Assembly: GCF_910593845.1 (NCBI RefSeq) | Contig: NZ_CAJVAS010000038.1 | Coordinates: 1-60,308, forward strand | DNA length: 60,308 nucleotides | From: Paenibacillus solanacearum | GTDB taxonomy: Bacteria; Bacillota; Bacilli; Paenibacillales; NBRC-103111 | Direction of reading: 5' to 3' | Part shown: positions 50,290 to 60,308 of the stretch, piece after piece | Numbering within the stretch: the first letter of the stretch is position 1 | How the letters are laid out: each line of letters starts with the position of its first letter | Translations under genes and position numbers: made by a program | Notes under the pieces: model-generated | What the model was told of the DNA's origin: nothing | Database searches by the model: none | What the model saw: the letters and a program-made list of their open reading frames with translations, nothing else

Positions 50290-51372
50290 TTAGAGCGCTT
50301 TTTCCAATAGCTTCGGCTTGGCGAAGATCATCCTGCCTGCGGAAGTTTGCAATACGCTGGTCACGAGCACATCGAGCGTCGTGCCAATAAAGTCGCGTCC
50401 GCCCTCAACGACGATCATCGTCCCGTCATCCAGATAGGCCACGCCTTGTCCGTGCTCCTTGCCGTCCTTGATGACCTGCACCAAGATTTCCTCGCCCGGC
50501 AGTACCACCGGCTTAACTGCATTCGCCAGATCGTTGATGTTGAGCACCGATACGCCCTGCAGCTCGCACACTTTGTTCAGGTTAAAATCATTCGTGATTA
50601 CTTTGCCCTGAAGCACTTTGGCCAGCCGAACCAGCTTGCTGTCGACCTCGGAAATTTCCTCGAAGTCGCCTTCATAGATCAGCACCTTCACATCGAGCTC
50701 TTTCTGAATTTTGTTTAAAATATCGAGCCCGCGACGCCCGCGATTCCGCTTCAGCAAATCCGACGAGTCAGCGATATGCTGAAGCTCCTCAAGCACAAAT
50801 TCCGGGATGACGAGCGTTCCCTCGATAAAACCGGTTTTGCAAATATCCGCAATGCGGCCGTCGATAATGACGCTCGTATCGAGAATTTTATGCTCCTCGA
50901 AGCCTTTGGCTTCCCCCGATCCTCCCCGATCCCGTCCGGACTGACGCTTGTCGAGCAGCGACATGAGCTCATCCTTCTTGACCGAACCGAGTCTGTACCC
51001 TGCCCAAGCGAACAGCGCGACACACAGCATATGAATGAGCGGACTGGTCATGCCGATATGATCCAGCGGTCCGAACAGTACGGACGATACAAGCAGACCG
51101 ATCGCCATACCGGCGGAACCGGCGAGCAGCTCCGTTATCGGGACGCTGTCGACATGCTCCTCTCCTCGTTGTACCAGTCTGGATACGTATTGAAGCACGA
51201 ACGAACCTAAGGAATAAAACAAGGCGGCTCCCAGTACAAACATCCAAATTTGAAATCCAGGCATCGAATCCAATCCCGAACCTTCAAAAAATGGCTTACG
51301 AATCGTATCACTCCATTGTACTCCAAGCGCACCGCCGATAACTGCAAACAAAAGCTGAAACCACTTTCTCAT
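50290..51372 (-). CDS. yacL: PIN/TRAM-domain membrane protein (YacL type)
   Basis: About 360 residues. Four N-terminal membrane helices (about 1-130), a PIN nuclease-like domain (about 165-285, LDTSVIIDGRIADIC with conserved Asp) and a C-terminal TRAM domain. B. subtilis YacL has the same architecture. Its substrate is not established to my knowledge. GGAGG fits GTG 51375 or ATG 51372. The frame extends six codons further. A terminator separates it from pssA. Confidence 0.92.
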   Translation of the reverse strand: MRKWFQLLFAVIGGALGVQWSDTIRKPFFEGSGLDSMPGFQIWMFVLGAALFYSLGSFVLQYVSRLVQRGEEHVDSVPITELLAGSAGMAIGLLVSSVLFGPLDHIGMTSPLIHMLCVALFAWAGYRLGSVKKDELMSLLDKRQSGRDRGGSGEAKGFEEHKILDTSVIIDGRIADICKTGFIEGTLVIPEFVLEELQHIADSSDLLKRNRGRRGLDILNKIQKELDVKVLIYEGDFEEISEVDSKLVRLAKVLQGKVITNDFNLNKVCELQGVSVLNINDLANAVKPVVLPGEEILVQVIKDGKEHGQGVAYLDDGTMIVVEGGRDFIGTTLDVLVTSVLQTSAGRMIFAKPKLLEKAL

Positions 51373-51470
51373 CACAGACTTCACCTCCATAAATCAATTA
51401 TTTCATCTTCCTCGTTACAATTATGAACCAAAAACTTCCTGCCTAATCCTAGAAAGTCCAAGAAAATACA

Positions 51471-51510
51471 AAAAAAGCATCTACTTTCCTTTCGGAAAAT
51501 AAATGCTTTT
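51471..51510 (-). terminator. Terminator of pssA
   Basis: AAAGCATTTATTTTCC, loop GAAA, GGAAAGTAGATGCTTT and a T-run. The stem has one bulge. It lies between pssA and yacL, so yacL needs another promoter, and I could not find a good one. Confidence 0.85.
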
Positions 51511-51545
51511 CATTTTCGCCGATTCTTTTATAGAGCCGTATACGA

Positions 51546-52280
51546 TCAGAACGTCGTTGTTTTCTTTTCGCTTTCCTCTACTTTTTTGTTCTTCGCCCTT
51601 CTCCAGAAGAAGAGTCGATCAACGTTTTTTTTTAACCCCCACAGCGCATAAATGACAAGCGGGACAAAGATCATCTTGGACAGCAGCCCCGGATACAAGA
51701 CCGCAAGCAGCACTGCGGCTGCGACGACAACAGGCGTAATCCACAAAGCGGCCTTCGGAATACCGACCTTCTTGAAGTTCGGATACTTCACGGTGCTGAC
51801 CATCAAATAAGAGAGCAGCAGCGTAGAAAGCACGAGAACAAGCGTACTCAATTCATTATGGAACAGGGCAAGTGTACAGAGCACACCGCCGGCCGCAGGA
51901 ATCGGCAGGCCGATAAAATAGCCTGGCGTACCCGCCACTACGTTGAAGCGAGCCAGTCTAAGCGCTCCGCAAATCGGGAAAATCGCGGTCACAATCCATG
52001 CAGCCGCCGCATTCAACTCCGTAAATGCTACCACATACATGATAAAAGCCGGAGCAACGCCAAACGAAATGACGTCCGACAACGAGTCGAGCTCTTTACC
52101 GAATTCGCTCTGCGCATTCAAGGCTCGTGCCACGCGTCCATCCAAGCCGTCGAGCAGCATGGCTACAATAACCATGATTGCCGCAAGCTCTGGATTATTG
52201 TTAAACACCAAAATAATAGAAATAATTCCCAAGAACAGGTTTCCAACGGTAAATAAGTTCGGCAGGGATTTCGTTATCAT
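51546..52280 (-). CDS. pssA: CDP-diacylglycerol-serine O-phosphatidyltransferase
   Basis: 244 residues from ATG 52280, with AGAGGTGG 9 nt upstream. It makes phosphatidylserine, precursor of phosphatidylethanolamine. The CDP-alcohol phosphotransferase motif (DGxxAR, 8 residues, GxxxDxxxD) is exact: Asp47, Gly48, Ala51, Arg52, Gly61, Asp65, Asp69. Six to eight hydrophobic helices follow. In B. subtilis disA and yacL are adjacent, and here pssA sits between them. psd (decarboxylase) is not here. Confidence 0.93.
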   Translation of the reverse strand: MITKSLPNLFTVGNLFLGIISIILVFNNNPELAAIMVIVAMLLDGLDGRVARALNAQSEFGKELDSLSDVISFGVAPAFIMYVVAFTELNAAAAWIVTAIFPICGALRLARFNVVAGTPGYFIGLPIPAAGGVLCTLALFHNELSTLVLVLSTLLLSYLMVSTVKYPNFKKVGIPKAALWITPVVVAAAVLLAVLYPGLLSKMIFVPLVIYALWGLKKNVDRLFFWRRAKNKKVEESEKKTTTF

Positions 52281-52355
52281 GATTATAGTCCACCTCTGTT
52301 TTACTGTACCCCAATCATTCATATTATATTAGGCTACCCTCTGATTGTATGCAAG

Positions 52356-53435
52356 TTATATATGTCTGTCAATGAGTACCTGATCTTGGATACGTTTCAG
52401 CCCTTCTTTGATCGTGCGCGCGCGTACTTCGCCGATGCCGTCGACATCGTCGAGTTCTTCTATTGTAGCCATCATCAAGTGAGGAAGATACTCGAAGCGT
52501 TCCACCAGATTGTGGATGATAACCGCGGGCAGACGCGGAATTTTGTTCAGCACCCGGTAGCCGCGCGGCGAAACCGTCTCTTCGGCGTTGATCGCCGCAT
52601 GCCCATAGCCGAGCACCCGTGCGATATGCGAGTGGTCGAGTATTTCGTCGGAAGCGAGCCGGCGTAACGACGACGTCACTTCCTTCACCTTCTCGTCGCT
52701 CGGATCGCGCACGTAGTCTTTGATCAGCAAATACGATTCAAGCTCGGTATGACCGACCAATTCTTCCATTTGCATGCTGATCAGCCGTCCCTCATTGCCC
52801 AGCTCATTGATGTACCTCTTGATCTCCGCCCGAATCCGCATGACCATCTCCACGCGCTGAACGACACCGGTCACATCATGCAGCGTAACCAGCTCTTCGA
52901 ATTCGGCCGCGCCGAGATTCGTAAGGTCTTGGTCAAGCACCGACTTGTATTTCTCCAGCGTCTGGATCGCCTGATTCGCTTTAGTTAAGATGACGCCGAT
53001 ATCTTTCAACGCGTACCGCAAATTCCCTTGATACAGCGTAATGACATTCCGGCGCTGCGAGATGGAGACCACGAGTTTGGAGGTTTGCTTTGCCACCCGC
53101 TCGGCCGTCCGATGGCGAATTCCGGTTTCCGTAGAAGGAATCGACGAATCCGGAATAAGCTGCGTATTCGCATACAAAATCCGCTTCAAATCTTCGCTTA
53201 AAATAATCGCTCCGTCCATTTTGGCCAGCTCATATAAATAATTGGGCGAAAAATCGCAATTGATGGAAAAACCTCCGTCTACGATTTCCATGACTTCCGG
53301 ACTGTAGCCGACGACAATCAAGCCGCCGGTTTTGGCCCGCAGCACATTTTCCAGTCCTTCACGGAACGGTGTGCCGGGGGCGACGAGCTGCAGCAGCTGG
53401 CTCATCACATCCCTTTTGGCTGTTTCCTTGCTCAC
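52356..53435 (-). CDS. disA: DNA integrity scanning protein DisA, diadenylate cyclase
   Basis: 359 residues. The N-terminal DAC domain has DGA (74-76) and RHR (107-109), which make cyclic di-AMP from two ATP. A helical spine and a C-terminal helix-hairpin-helix (DVDGIGEVRARTIKEGL) bind branched DNA. It starts 30 nt after radA, its usual partner, which regulates it. Confidence 0.97.
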   Translation of the reverse strand: MSKETAKRDVMSQLLQLVAPGTPFREGLENVLRAKTGGLIVVGYSPEVMEIVDGGFSINCDFSPNYLYELAKMDGAIILSEDLKRILYANTQLIPDSSIPSTETGIRHRTAERVAKQTSKLVVSISQRRNVITLYQGNLRYALKDIGVILTKANQAIQTLEKYKSVLDQDLTNLGAAEFEELVTLHDVTGVVQRVEMVMRIRAEIKRYINELGNEGRLISMQMEELVGHTELESYLLIKDYVRDPSDEKVKEVTSSLRRLASDEILDHSHIARVLGYGHAAINAEETVSPRGYRVLNKIPRLPAVIIHNLVERFEYLPHLMMATIEELDDVDGIGEVRARTIKEGLKRIQDQVLIDRHI

Positions 53436-53465
53436 ATTATGTCCCTCCGTTCTCGATGTTTCTTG

Positions 53466-54833
53466 TTATAGTAAAGCAGCCGAAAGCGCTTCGGCTACCG
53501 TATTCACGCCAATGATTTCAATGCCAGCCGGCGGAGTCCAGCCTTTCAAGCTTTTCTGCGGCACAATGACGCGCTTGAAGCCCAGCTTTTGCGCTTCGCG
53601 TACGCGCTGGTCGACCCGGGATACTCCGCGTACTTCGCCGGTTAAGCCGACTTCCCCGAAAATCACATCATACGGCTGCGTGGGCTGATCGCGAAAGCTG
53701 GACGCTATGCTCACGGCCACTGCCAAGTCGACTGCTGGTTCATCCAGTTTAACCCCGCCGGCAATATTCAGGTAAGCGTCCTGGTTCTGCAGGAACATCC
53801 CCATTCGTTTCTCAAGAACGGCGATAATGAGCGATAGCCGGTTATGATCGAACCCAGTCGCCATTCGTCGCGGCGATGGAAAGTTCGTCGCCGACACGAG
53901 CGCCTGCAGCTCGACAAGCACCGGACGGGTACCTTCCATGCTGGCGACAACGGTCGAACCGGATACGCCAAGCGGCCGCTCAGACAAGAATAGCTCCGAA
54001 GGATTGTTAACTTCGACGAGACCGATCTCCTGCATTTCAAATATGCCGATTTCGTTCGTTGAGCCGAAGCGGTTCTTGACCGCGCGCAGCAGCCGGTACG
54101 AATGATGCCGCTCGCCTTCGAAATACAGCACGCAATCGACCATGTGTTCGAGCATGCGCGGACCGGCAATCGCCCCTTCTTTAGTAACATGACCAACTAC
54201 AACGGTCGCAATTCCTTTGATTTTGGCAATACGCATGAAATGACCGGTGCACTCCCGCACTTGCGATACGCTGCCCGGCGCCGAAGTGACCGCCGGATGA
54301 TACACGGTTTGAATCGAATCGATTACGACAAAATCGGGACTGATCTCATCGATGGCCGCCTCGATATTCTCTAAATTCGTCTCGCTAAGCACGAAGAGCA
54401 GAGGAGACACAGCCTGCAGCCGATCGGCCCGCAGCTTCGTCTGTCTGACGGACTCCTCCCCGGATATGTACAGTACCTTTAACTGCTGCTTCGTCAGCTC
54501 AAACGAGGTTTGCAGCAGCAAGGTCGACTTGCCGATGCCCGGGTCGCCCCCGACAAGAATAAGCGAGCCAGGAACGATACCGCCTCCCAGCACGCGGTTA
54601 AGCTCCTTATTGTCCGTTACGATACGCTGCTCTTCACTGCTCTCTATGTTTATGATCGAAACCGGTTTTTCTTTCTTTTTGGAAAAGGAGGTGTGCAGTC
54701 CTTGGCTCTTGCTGACTGTCTCTACTTCTTCCACGAAGCTGTTCCATGCTTGACAGCCCGGGCATTTACCAAGCCATTTGGGGGACTCATATCCACACTG
54801 CTGACAAAAAAATTTAGTCTTCTGCTTTACCAT
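53466..54833 (-). CDS. radA: DNA repair protein RadA
   Basis: 455 residues from ATG 54833, with AGGAG 6 nt upstream. Zinc finger CQQCGYESPKWLGKCPGC (10-27), RecA-like ATPase with GGDPGIGKST, the RadA motif KNRFGS and a C-terminal Lon-protease-like domain. It acts in branch migration at recombination intermediates. It lies between clpC and disA. A terminator after clpC suggests separate transcription, with a weak TACACT -10 upstream. Confidence 0.97.
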   Translation of the reverse strand: MVKQKTKFFCQQCGYESPKWLGKCPGCQAWNSFVEEVETVSKSQGLHTSFSKKKEKPVSIINIESSEEQRIVTDNKELNRVLGGGIVPGSLILVGGDPGIGKSTLLLQTSFELTKQQLKVLYISGEESVRQTKLRADRLQAVSPLLFVLSETNLENIEAAIDEISPDFVVIDSIQTVYHPAVTSAPGSVSQVRECTGHFMRIAKIKGIATVVVGHVTKEGAIAGPRMLEHMVDCVLYFEGERHHSYRLLRAVKNRFGSTNEIGIFEMQEIGLVEVNNPSELFLSERPLGVSGSTVVASMEGTRPVLVELQALVSATNFPSPRRMATGFDHNRLSLIIAVLEKRMGMFLQNQDAYLNIAGGVKLDEPAVDLAVAVSIASSFRDQPTQPYDVIFGEVGLTGEVRGVSRVDQRVREAQKLGFKRVIVPQKSLKGWTPPAGIEIIGVNTVAEALSAALL

Positions 54834-54948
54834 GTTCAACTCCTGCTTCTACAATCCGTTCTGTCATTCCAGAACTGATAAAAAAATTCCACTATTTCTC
54901 AGTGTACCATTTTACGCCTGTCTTTGAAAACCCATTCTCTTTCAAATA

Positions 54949-54990
54949 CAAAAAATCCAACCTCCCGTACAACGGTAAGGTTGGATTTTT
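54949..54990 (-). terminator. Terminator of the ctsR-mcsA-mcsB-clpC operon
   Basis: AAAAATCCAACC and GGTTGGATTTTT pair, with T-rich sequence on both sides. It lies 26 nt after the clpC stop codon. Confidence 0.9.
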
Positions 54991-55016
54991 ATTATATGAA
55001 GCAACCATCTAAGTCA

Positions 55017-57461
<2,445 letters not shown>

Positions 57462-57519
57462 GTGTAACACCTCCAGAATTGGTATAGCTGTATCGTGAAA
57501 GAAGGATGTAACTTCAGGC

Positions 57520-58590
57520 TCACTCGGCAACAGCGGATATTTTATCGCGAATCAATTGAGCCCTTCTAATGTCTCTTTCTTCAGGCGTCAGCTTTTCTCC
57601 TGCCGACTGCTGCAAAAATCCGGGCTGCGTCATAACGAGCAGCTCATTTAACGAGTGAGAGGAGACATTCTTAATGAAGCCAAGATCGATGCCAAGCCGA
57701 ACGTCGGACAGCCGCTGTGCCGCTTCTTTCGAATCCATAATGGCCGCGTAGGACAAGATGCCATATGACCGACTGACACGATCCAGAAGCTTCGCTTTCG
57801 TCTCGTAGATCATCTTCTGGCGGGCAGCGCGCTCGTGCTCGATAATTTGTTTCACTACACCGTACAAATTATCGATGATTTCTTCCTCGGACTGTCCGAG
57901 CGTAATTTGATTCGATATTTGAAACAAATTGCCGAGCGCCTCGCTCCCTTCGCCGTATAGCCCTCTTACTGCAAGGCCAACCTGCGTTACCGCCGACAGG
58001 ATGCGATTGATTTGCTGGGTCAGTACAAGCGCCGGCAAATGAAGCATGACCGAAGCACGAATCCCCGTTCCGACATTCGTCGGACAACTTGTTTGATAGC
58101 CTCGTTTCTCATCAAACGCGTAATCGAGCTGAACTTCAAAAATATCGTCGATCTGGTTAGCGAGGTCCCAGGCTTCCCTAATCTGAAAACCGGGGCACAA
58201 GCATTGTATTCGAAGATGATCTTCTTCATTCACCATAATGCTGATCGATTCATTTTCATTCAATATGACAGCCCCGTTGCGCGATTCATTGGCCAATGCG
58301 GGACTAATTAAATGCTTCTCGACGAGCACTCGCTTCTCCAGCTCATTGAGTTCCGATAACGGCACGAGAGTGAAACTGCTGATTGTGTTCAGCTCTTCAT
58401 TCTTTACCACATCAGAGACCTGTTCAAGCACTTCCTTAGACTGCTGGTTGGTTGCCAGCATTGGAAAAGGATATGCGTTCAGGTTACGGGCAATACGGAT
58501 TCGGCTGCTGATGACGATGTCCGACTCCGGGCCGTCCCCTTTCATCCAATCGCTCAGCGCATGCTGCGTAAAACGGTTTGCTTCCGCCAT
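57520..58590 (-). CDS. mcsB: Protein-arginine kinase McsB
   Basis: 356 residues from ATG 58590, with GGAGG 7 nt upstream. Guanido-kinase fold: SDIVISSRIRIARNL early, then PTNVGTGIRASVMLHLPAL and the nucleotide-binding NQITLGQSEEEI. It phosphorylates arginines on CtsR and damaged proteins to send them to ClpCP. It follows mcsA by 30 nt. Confidence 0.96.
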   Translation of the reverse strand: MAEANRFTQHALSDWMKGDGPESDIVISSRIRIARNLNAYPFPMLATNQQSKEVLEQVSDVVKNEELNTISSFTLVPLSELNELEKRVLVEKHLISPALANESRNGAVILNENESISIMVNEEDHLRIQCLCPGFQIREAWDLANQIDDIFEVQLDYAFDEKRGYQTSCPTNVGTGIRASVMLHLPALVLTQQINRILSAVTQVGLAVRGLYGEGSEALGNLFQISNQITLGQSEEEIIDNLYGVVKQIIEHERAARQKMIYETKAKLLDRVSRSYGILSYAAIMDSKEAAQRLSDVRLGIDLGFIKNVSSHSLNELLVMTQPGFLQQSAGEKLTPEERDIRRAQLIRDKISAVAE

Positions 58591-58620
58591 AAGCATTCCT
58601 CCTGTCCGCCATATTCCGGG

Positions 58621-59139
58621 CTAACTGTCAGCCAGCTTCTTCTCCAGTTCCTTTATTTGATCGCGGAGCTGCGCGGCTTTTTCGAACTCTTCATTCTCGA
58701 TTCGGACGAGCAGCTCTTTCTTCATCTGTTCAATTTCTCGTTTATATTTTATTACCCCGCCTGAGCGTTTGGGAACTTTGCCGGTATGAACAATATTTCC
58801 ATGGACCCTTTTAAAAAGAGGATCCAGCTTTTCTCCAAAATACTTATAGCATTCACTGCAGCCAAAGCGCCCCACCTTGCTGAACTGACTGTACGTAAGC
58901 CCGCAGTGCTCGCAGCGGCTCGGCTGCGGTTTGCCGGCAAGCGCATTATGTGATGTCGGGTCAAAATCAAGCAAGCCGCTCAGCAAATTGTGGATGGAAA
59001 ATCCGTTGGGCGTTCCGGGAATGAGCTCGCCCTTCTCCCTTGCGCATGATTCGCAAATATGGAATTCGGTCTTCTCCCCGCCCAAAATTTTGGTGAAATG
59101 AAGCGTAGCCTGTTTCTTTCCGCATTCCTGACAAATCAT
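58621..59139 (-). CDS. mcsA: McsB activator McsA
   Basis: 172 residues. Four CxxC pairs (Cys3/6, 29/32, 76/79, 94/97) form zinc sites, and a C-terminal UVR domain (about 130-172) is helical. It activates McsB and helps inactivate CtsR under stress. 21 nt after ctsR. Confidence 0.95.
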   Translation of the reverse strand: MICQECGKKQATLHFTKILGGEKTEFHICESCAREKGELIPGTPNGFSIHNLLSGLLDFDPTSHNALAGKPQPSRCEHCGLTYSQFSKVGRFGCSECYKYFGEKLDPLFKRVHGNIVHTGKVPKRSGGVIKYKREIEQMKKELLVRIENEEFEKAAQLRDQIKELEKKLADS

Positions 59140-59160
59140 CCGGTTCCCTCCTTGAGTGAA

Positions 59161-59625
59161 TCATCGACAGCTTAACAAGGAAATCAGCATGGCTTTCAAC
59201 AGCTTGGCGCGAATCTCATCTCTTAAAGGCAGCTTCAATGTCAGCACTTCGCGGTTCGTGGCCGCCCTCATTAACGATTCTTCCCGTTTGGTAATAAAAC
59301 CGCCTTCTCTGAGCTGGTACAACAGCCCTTCGGAAGCGGATTGATCCATATGGGTACTGATCGTTTGAAAAATGTGATCCAGCACCTCGCCGTGCGAATT
59401 CAACTCGATTTTTTGGATGCGAATGTACCCTCCACCGCCGCGCTTGCTTTCAACGATATACCCCTTCTCCAGGGTGAACCGAGTGCTGATCACATAATTA
59501 ATTTGCGAGGGAACGCAATTAAATTGATCCGCCAAATCGTTTCGTTGAATTTCGATGACGCCTTCAGGGCTTTGCTGTAAGGTCTGTTTCAAGTATTGCT
59601 CGATGACTTCTGAAACATTACGCAT
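59161..59625 (-). CDS. ctsR: Heat-shock transcriptional repressor CtsR
   Basis: 154 residues from ATG 59625 (MRNVSEVIEQYL), with GGAGG 8 nt upstream. Winged helix-turn-helix with the glycine-rich wing Arg62-Gly63-66 (KRGGGGYIRI) that senses temperature. The C-terminal part is the McsB target. It represses its own operon through the box at 59658-59674. Confidence 0.97.
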   Translation of the reverse strand: MRNVSEVIEQYLKQTLQQSPEGVIEIQRNDLADQFNCVPSQINYVISTRFTLEKGYIVESKRGGGGYIRIQKIELNSHGEVLDHIFQTISTHMDQSASEGLLYQLREGGFITKREESLMRAATNREVLTLKLPLRDEIRAKLLKAMLISLLSCR

Positions 59626-59652
59626 CAATTCAACCTCCAAAACAGAAGTAAA

Positions 59653-59674
59653 TTGACTTTGACTTTCTTTGACT
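59653..59674 (-). promoter_or_regulatory. CtsR operator
   Basis: Heptads TTTGACT at 59658-59664 and 59668-59674, spaced by 3 nt, match the CtsR consensus perfectly on the minus strand (AGTCAAA twice). A third partial copy, TTGACT, is at 59653-59658. Confidence 0.93.
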
Positions 59675-59682
59675 TTAGTTAC

Positions 59683-59710
59683 ATTATAACAGATTTATTC
59701 AAGATTGCAA
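59683..59710 (-). promoter_or_regulatory. Promoter of ctsR-mcsA-mcsB-clpC
   Basis: TTGCAA (59705-59710), 16 nt, TATAAT (59683-59688). The CtsR box covers the start site. The stretch 59711-59850 shows no gene. Confidence 0.8.
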
Positions 59711-59850
59711 CACCCACCATATGATATAGTGTTCGGTAAATTAAAGCCGATTTATACTTCAGCTTCCGGTGTTGCACCCCTCAAATCGGTAACAAATGAT
59801 GGCTCATGCGGCTGCCTAGCAGTATGCATTAACGGATTGTTTATAACATG

Positions 59851-59886
59851 AAAAAGAGCCCCATCGGATTGCTCCAATGAGACTCT
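59851..59886 (-). terminator. Terminator of the rRNA operon
   Basis: AAGAGTCTCATTGG and CCGATGGGGCTCTT pair imperfectly, followed by TTTTTC on the minus strand. It lies directly after the 5S gene. Confidence 0.75.
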
Positions 59887-59892
59887 TCTGCT

Positions 59893-60009
59893 GCTTGGCG
59901 ACGTTCTACTCTCCCAGGACCCTGCGGTCCAAGTACCATCGACGCTGGAAGGCTTAACGTTCGTGTTCGGGATGGGTACGCGTGGTTCCCTTCCGCCATC
60001 ATCACCAAA
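59893..60009 (-). rRNA. rrf: 5S rRNA
   Basis: 117 nt. The 5' end TTTGGTGATGATG and the 3' end GTCGCCAAGC form helix I. The internal loop GGTACGCGTGGTTCCC (plus-strand reading) is characteristic. Ends may be off by one or two bases. Confidence 0.95.
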
Positions 60010-60143
60010 CGGTTGATGTTTCTGCCATGAAACATCGGTGACTTTCATTCAAGGTCACTTGTACCTTGAAAACTGGATCGAAACATTGCATGCTGAATCT
60101 TTAGCTACTGCTTCCGAAGCTAGCTTTCCTTCGGAAAGCTCTT

Positions 60144-60308
60144 GGATAAGCCCTCGACCGATTAGTATTCGTCAGCTCCACACGTTACCGCGCTTCCACC
60201 CCGAACCTATCTACCTCGTCGTCTACAAGGGGTCTTACATACTGGGAAATCTCATCTTGAGGGGGGCTTCACGCTTAGATGCTTTCAGCGCTTATCCCGT
60301 CCGTACTT
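60144..60308 (-). rRNA. rrl: 23S rRNA, 3' end only (partial)
   Basis: The last ~165 nt of a 23S gene, ending GGTCGAGGGCTTATCC on the minus strand. It runs off the right edge. The 134-nt spacer to 5S (60010-60143) contains the complement of a typical 23S 5' flank (CCTTGAAAACTGGA on the plus strand), expected for the processing stem, and no tRNA. Confidence 0.95.

Noticed and set aside
59752..60048. Open frame across the 5S rRNA gene
   Set aside because: It lies over the 5S gene and rRNA terminator and has no protein-like features.
60010..60143. tRNA gene in the 23S-5S spacer
   Set aside because: No cloverleaf or CCA-like arm. The sequence fits the 23S processing stem.

Overview
The window is a chromosomal core segment of an endospore-forming Firmicute, most likely a member of the Paenibacillaceae. 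The evidence is the Paenibacillus-like 5' end of the 16S rRNA gene, the gene order (which follows the Bacillus subtilis ctsR to pdaB region almost gene for gene), and the sporulation genes gerD, kbaA, cwlD, pdaB and sigH. I cannot name the genus or species with certainty. Nearly all genes lie on the minus strand, so transcription runs from high to low coordinates. Only pdaB and gerD are on the plus strand. Directly oriented rRNA operons bound the segment: a 23S 3' end and a 5S gene at the right, and a 16S 5' end with its promoters at the left.

Layout in transcription order, right to left. (1) The ctsR-mcsA-mcsB-clpC stress operon, with a CtsR box on its promoter. (2) radA, disA, pssA, a PIN/TRAM gene (yacL), ispD, ispF and gltX. 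(3) A cysteine T-box, then cysE, cysS, mrnC, rlmB and rae1. (4) sigH. (5) rpmG-secE-nusG-rplK-rplA, then rplJ-rplL with an L10 leader. (6) rsmC, rpoB and rpoC. (7) The str operon (rplGB-rpsL-rpsG-fusA-tuf). (8) The S10-spc-alpha cluster from rpsJ to rplQ, including secY, adk, map, a KOW-domain gene and infA. (9) truA, then rplM-rpsI with an L13 leader. (10) cysH-sat (sulfate assimilation). (11) cwlD, salA, gerD, kbaA, pdaB, a SpoIIM-family gene and one unrecognised small protein.

The genes work together as the translation and transcription core (ribosomal proteins, RNA polymerase, elongation factors, initiation factor, RNA processing), linked to cysteine and sulfur supply, isoprenoid and phospholipid synthesis, DNA integrity sensing (RadA, DisA), protein quality control and sporulation control. 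Against the B. subtilis order, the ECF transporter genes usually found between rplQ and truA are absent, pssA lies between disA and yacL, and cysH-sat lies between rpsI and cwlD.

I found no mobile element, CRISPR array, tRNA gene or convincing new multi-gene system. The most interesting signals are non-coding. They are tandem hairpin repeats with compensatory base changes before rplA, a dispersed hairpin family before rpmJ, rpsN and rplX, hairpins that mask the ribosome binding sites of cwlD and salA, a lone plus-strand promoter between sigH and rpmG, and two perfect 15-bp inverted repeats that each end 8 nt before a strong promoter.
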